Source: Fusobacterium sp.
Lineage (GTDB): Bacteria; Fusobacteriota; Fusobacteriia; Fusobacteriales; Fusobacteriaceae
NCBI RefSeq assembly: GCF_029258315.1
Contig: NZ_JARHZE010000059.1
Location: forward strand, 1-39,325
Reading direction: 5' to 3'
Length of the DNA stretch: 39,325 nt
Under the pieces are notes generated by a model. The model did not search any database. It saw nothing but the letters and a program-made list of their open reading frames with translations, and was not told the origin of the DNA. Made by a program: the position numbers and the translations under genes. Positions 37,837 through 39,325 of the stretch are shown here, piece after piece (position 1 is the stretch's first letter; each line of letters opens with the position of its first letter).

Positions 37837-39325
37837 ATGTTAAAACAAGAGATTATTGAAAACATGGAAAAAATAGTTTCAGAATGTATGGGAGAAGAAA
37901 ACCCAGCTTGTGTCACTACTTGCCCAATGCACACAAATGTAAAAGAGTACATTAGATTATTAAGAGAGGGAAAAGGTGAAGAGGCTCTTTTAACTGTAAG
38001 AGAAAAATTATTTTTACCTGGAACTTTAGGTAGAATCTGTGCTCACCCTTGTGAAGGAAAATGTAAAATTAATGAAATAAGTTCTCCTATGTCAATAGCT
38101 GGTCTTAAAAGATATATAGCTGATAATTTTGATAAAGAAGAATTATGGAATTTAGAAAAAGAAGAAAAAAATGGAAAAAAAGTGGCAGTAATTGGTGCTG
38201 GACCTTCTGGACTTCAATCAGCTTTAGATTTAATAAGAAAAGGATATGAAGTAGTTGTATTTGAAAAATTACCTGTAAAAGGTGGTATGATGGCAGTTGG
38301 AATACCTGAATATAGATTACCTAGAGACATTCTTGCTCATGAAATTAGCTACCTTGAAAAATTAGGTGTAGAATTTAAAATGAACTGCGAAATTGGAAAA
38401 GATATTTCTATGAAGGAGATTGTTGATAATTTTGACTCTGTTATAGTAGCAGTTGGAAAGCATAAAGGAAGAGTTGGAACAGATATTATATCAAATTCTA
38501 TATATAGTGCTGGGGATTTTTTAAGAATGGCATCTCTAGAAAGAGAAAAATTATCTTTAGGTGAAAGAGTTTTAGTAATCGGTGGTGGAGATGTTGCTAT
38601 GGATTGTGCTAGAACTTCAAGAAGAATAAAAGGTGTAAAAGAAGTTTTCTCAGCTTGTCTTGAAAATTCTTTTGATGAAATGACTGCATCTAAACATGAA
38701 GTAAAAGGTGCTTATGATGAAGGGATTAATTTCTGCCACGGTCAAGGAATAAAAGAGATTATAATGTCAGATGATAATAAAATCAAAGAAGTAAAATTAA
38801 AAAAATGTCTATCTCTATTTGATGAAAATAAAAATTTCTCACCAGTATACGATGAAAATCAAATAACAGATTTAAAAGTTGATACTATTATTTTTGCAAT
38901 AGGTCAAGCTGTTGATGGAGATTTTGCAAAAGATTATTTAAACCAAAGAAGAAATACAACATTTGAATGTGATCCAGCAACTCTTCAAAGTAAAGATAAT
39001 GAAAAAATATTTATAACAGGAGATGCTAGTGGAGAATCTGTAATAGTTATTCAAGCTATGGCAACTGGTAGAAGGGCTGCAGAATCTGTTGATAGATACT
39101 TACAAAAGAAAGATCTATTAGAAGGAAGAAAAATAGAAGATACTAAGAGCTATGATACAAAATTAGTTAGAGAAGTTAACTGGGAAGATGTAAAAGAAAG
39201 AAGATTAGAAATAAATGAACTTGATCCAGAAGAGAGAATAAAATCTTTCGTGGAAGTTTCTAAAGGATATACAAAGGAACAAGCTCAATATGAGGCTGAT
39301 AGATGTCGTCAATGTGAATGTAGAC
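37837..39325 (+). CDS. GltD-like FAD/NAD(P)-dependent oxidoreductase with N-terminal Cys cluster, truncated by window end
   Basis: My translation: MLKQEIIENMEKIVSECMGEENPACVTTCPMHTNVKEYIRLLREG...GRICAHPCEGKCK...KVAVIGAGPSGLQSALDLIRKGYEVVVFEKLPVKGGMMAVGIPEYRLPRDI...VLVIGGGDVAMDCARTSRR...ADRCRQCECR. Open to the end; absent from the ORF track. Confidence 0.9.
   Translation, partial: MLKQEIIENMEKIVSECMGEENPACVTTCPMHTNVKEYIRLLREGKGEEALLTVREKLFLPGTLGRICAHPCEGKCKINEISSPMSIAGLKRYIADNFDKEELWNLEKEEKNGKKVAVIGAGPSGLQSALDLIRKGYEVVVFEKLPVKGGMMAVGIPEYRLPRDILAHEISYLEKLGVEFKMNCEIGKDISMKEIVDNFDSVIVAVGKHKGRVGTDIISNSIYSAGDFLRMASLEREKLSLGERVLVIGGGDVAMDCARTSRRIKGVKEVFSACLENSFDEMTASKHEVKGAYDEGINFCHGQGIKEIIMSDDNKIKEVKLKKCLSLFDENKNFSPVYDENQITDLKVDTIIFAIGQAVDGDFAKDYLNQRRNTTFECDPATLQSKDNEKIFITGDASGESVIVIQAMATGRRAAESVDRYLQKKDLLEGRKIEDTKSYDTKLVREVNWEDVKERRLEINELDPEERIKSFVEVSKGYTKEQAQYEADRCRQCECR

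Overview
AT-rich, mostly minus-strand bacterial chromosomal window; gene content and protein sequences look like Fusobacterium (inference, no search run). The backbone is housekeeping: guaA tail, corA, Sua5/TsaC, prs, glmU, acylphosphatase, Ppx/GppA, htpX, yqeC, DJ-1, nadD, a PTS IIA, and a long lipid A/envelope cluster (pcrA-like helicase, lpxC, fabZ, lpxA, lpxI, lpxB, msbA, rph, rdgB, hslU, smc, lpxK). Further right are a GNAT-CDF fusion, the SRP RNA with a textbook promoter and terminator, an ECF sigma operon, ispG, DUF523, a PTS IIC-like permease, and a sigma54 activator divergent from an EamA transporter and a GltD-like FAD oxidoreductase that runs off the window. The ORF track omits the guaA tail (1-126) and this oxidoreductase (37837-39325+). 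The most interesting region is the intergenic stretch 32830-33350. It holds four consecutive plus-strand units that look like small RNA genes, each with promoter-like elements and a terminator hairpin. Three share C-rich unpaired motifs (UUUUCCCC and a CCCCC terminator loop). All four share an unusual TTGACA-N11-TAYAAT arrangement; in three, a direct-repeat TTGACA-like box lies 5 bp upstream. I suggest these are a tandem family of C-rich, Shine-Dalgarno-pairing sRNAs, possibly controlled by an OmpR/PhoB-type regulator. Other leads are a sigma54 promoter with paired TGTCATT/AATGACA palindromes and a sigmaE-like promoter before the ECF operon.
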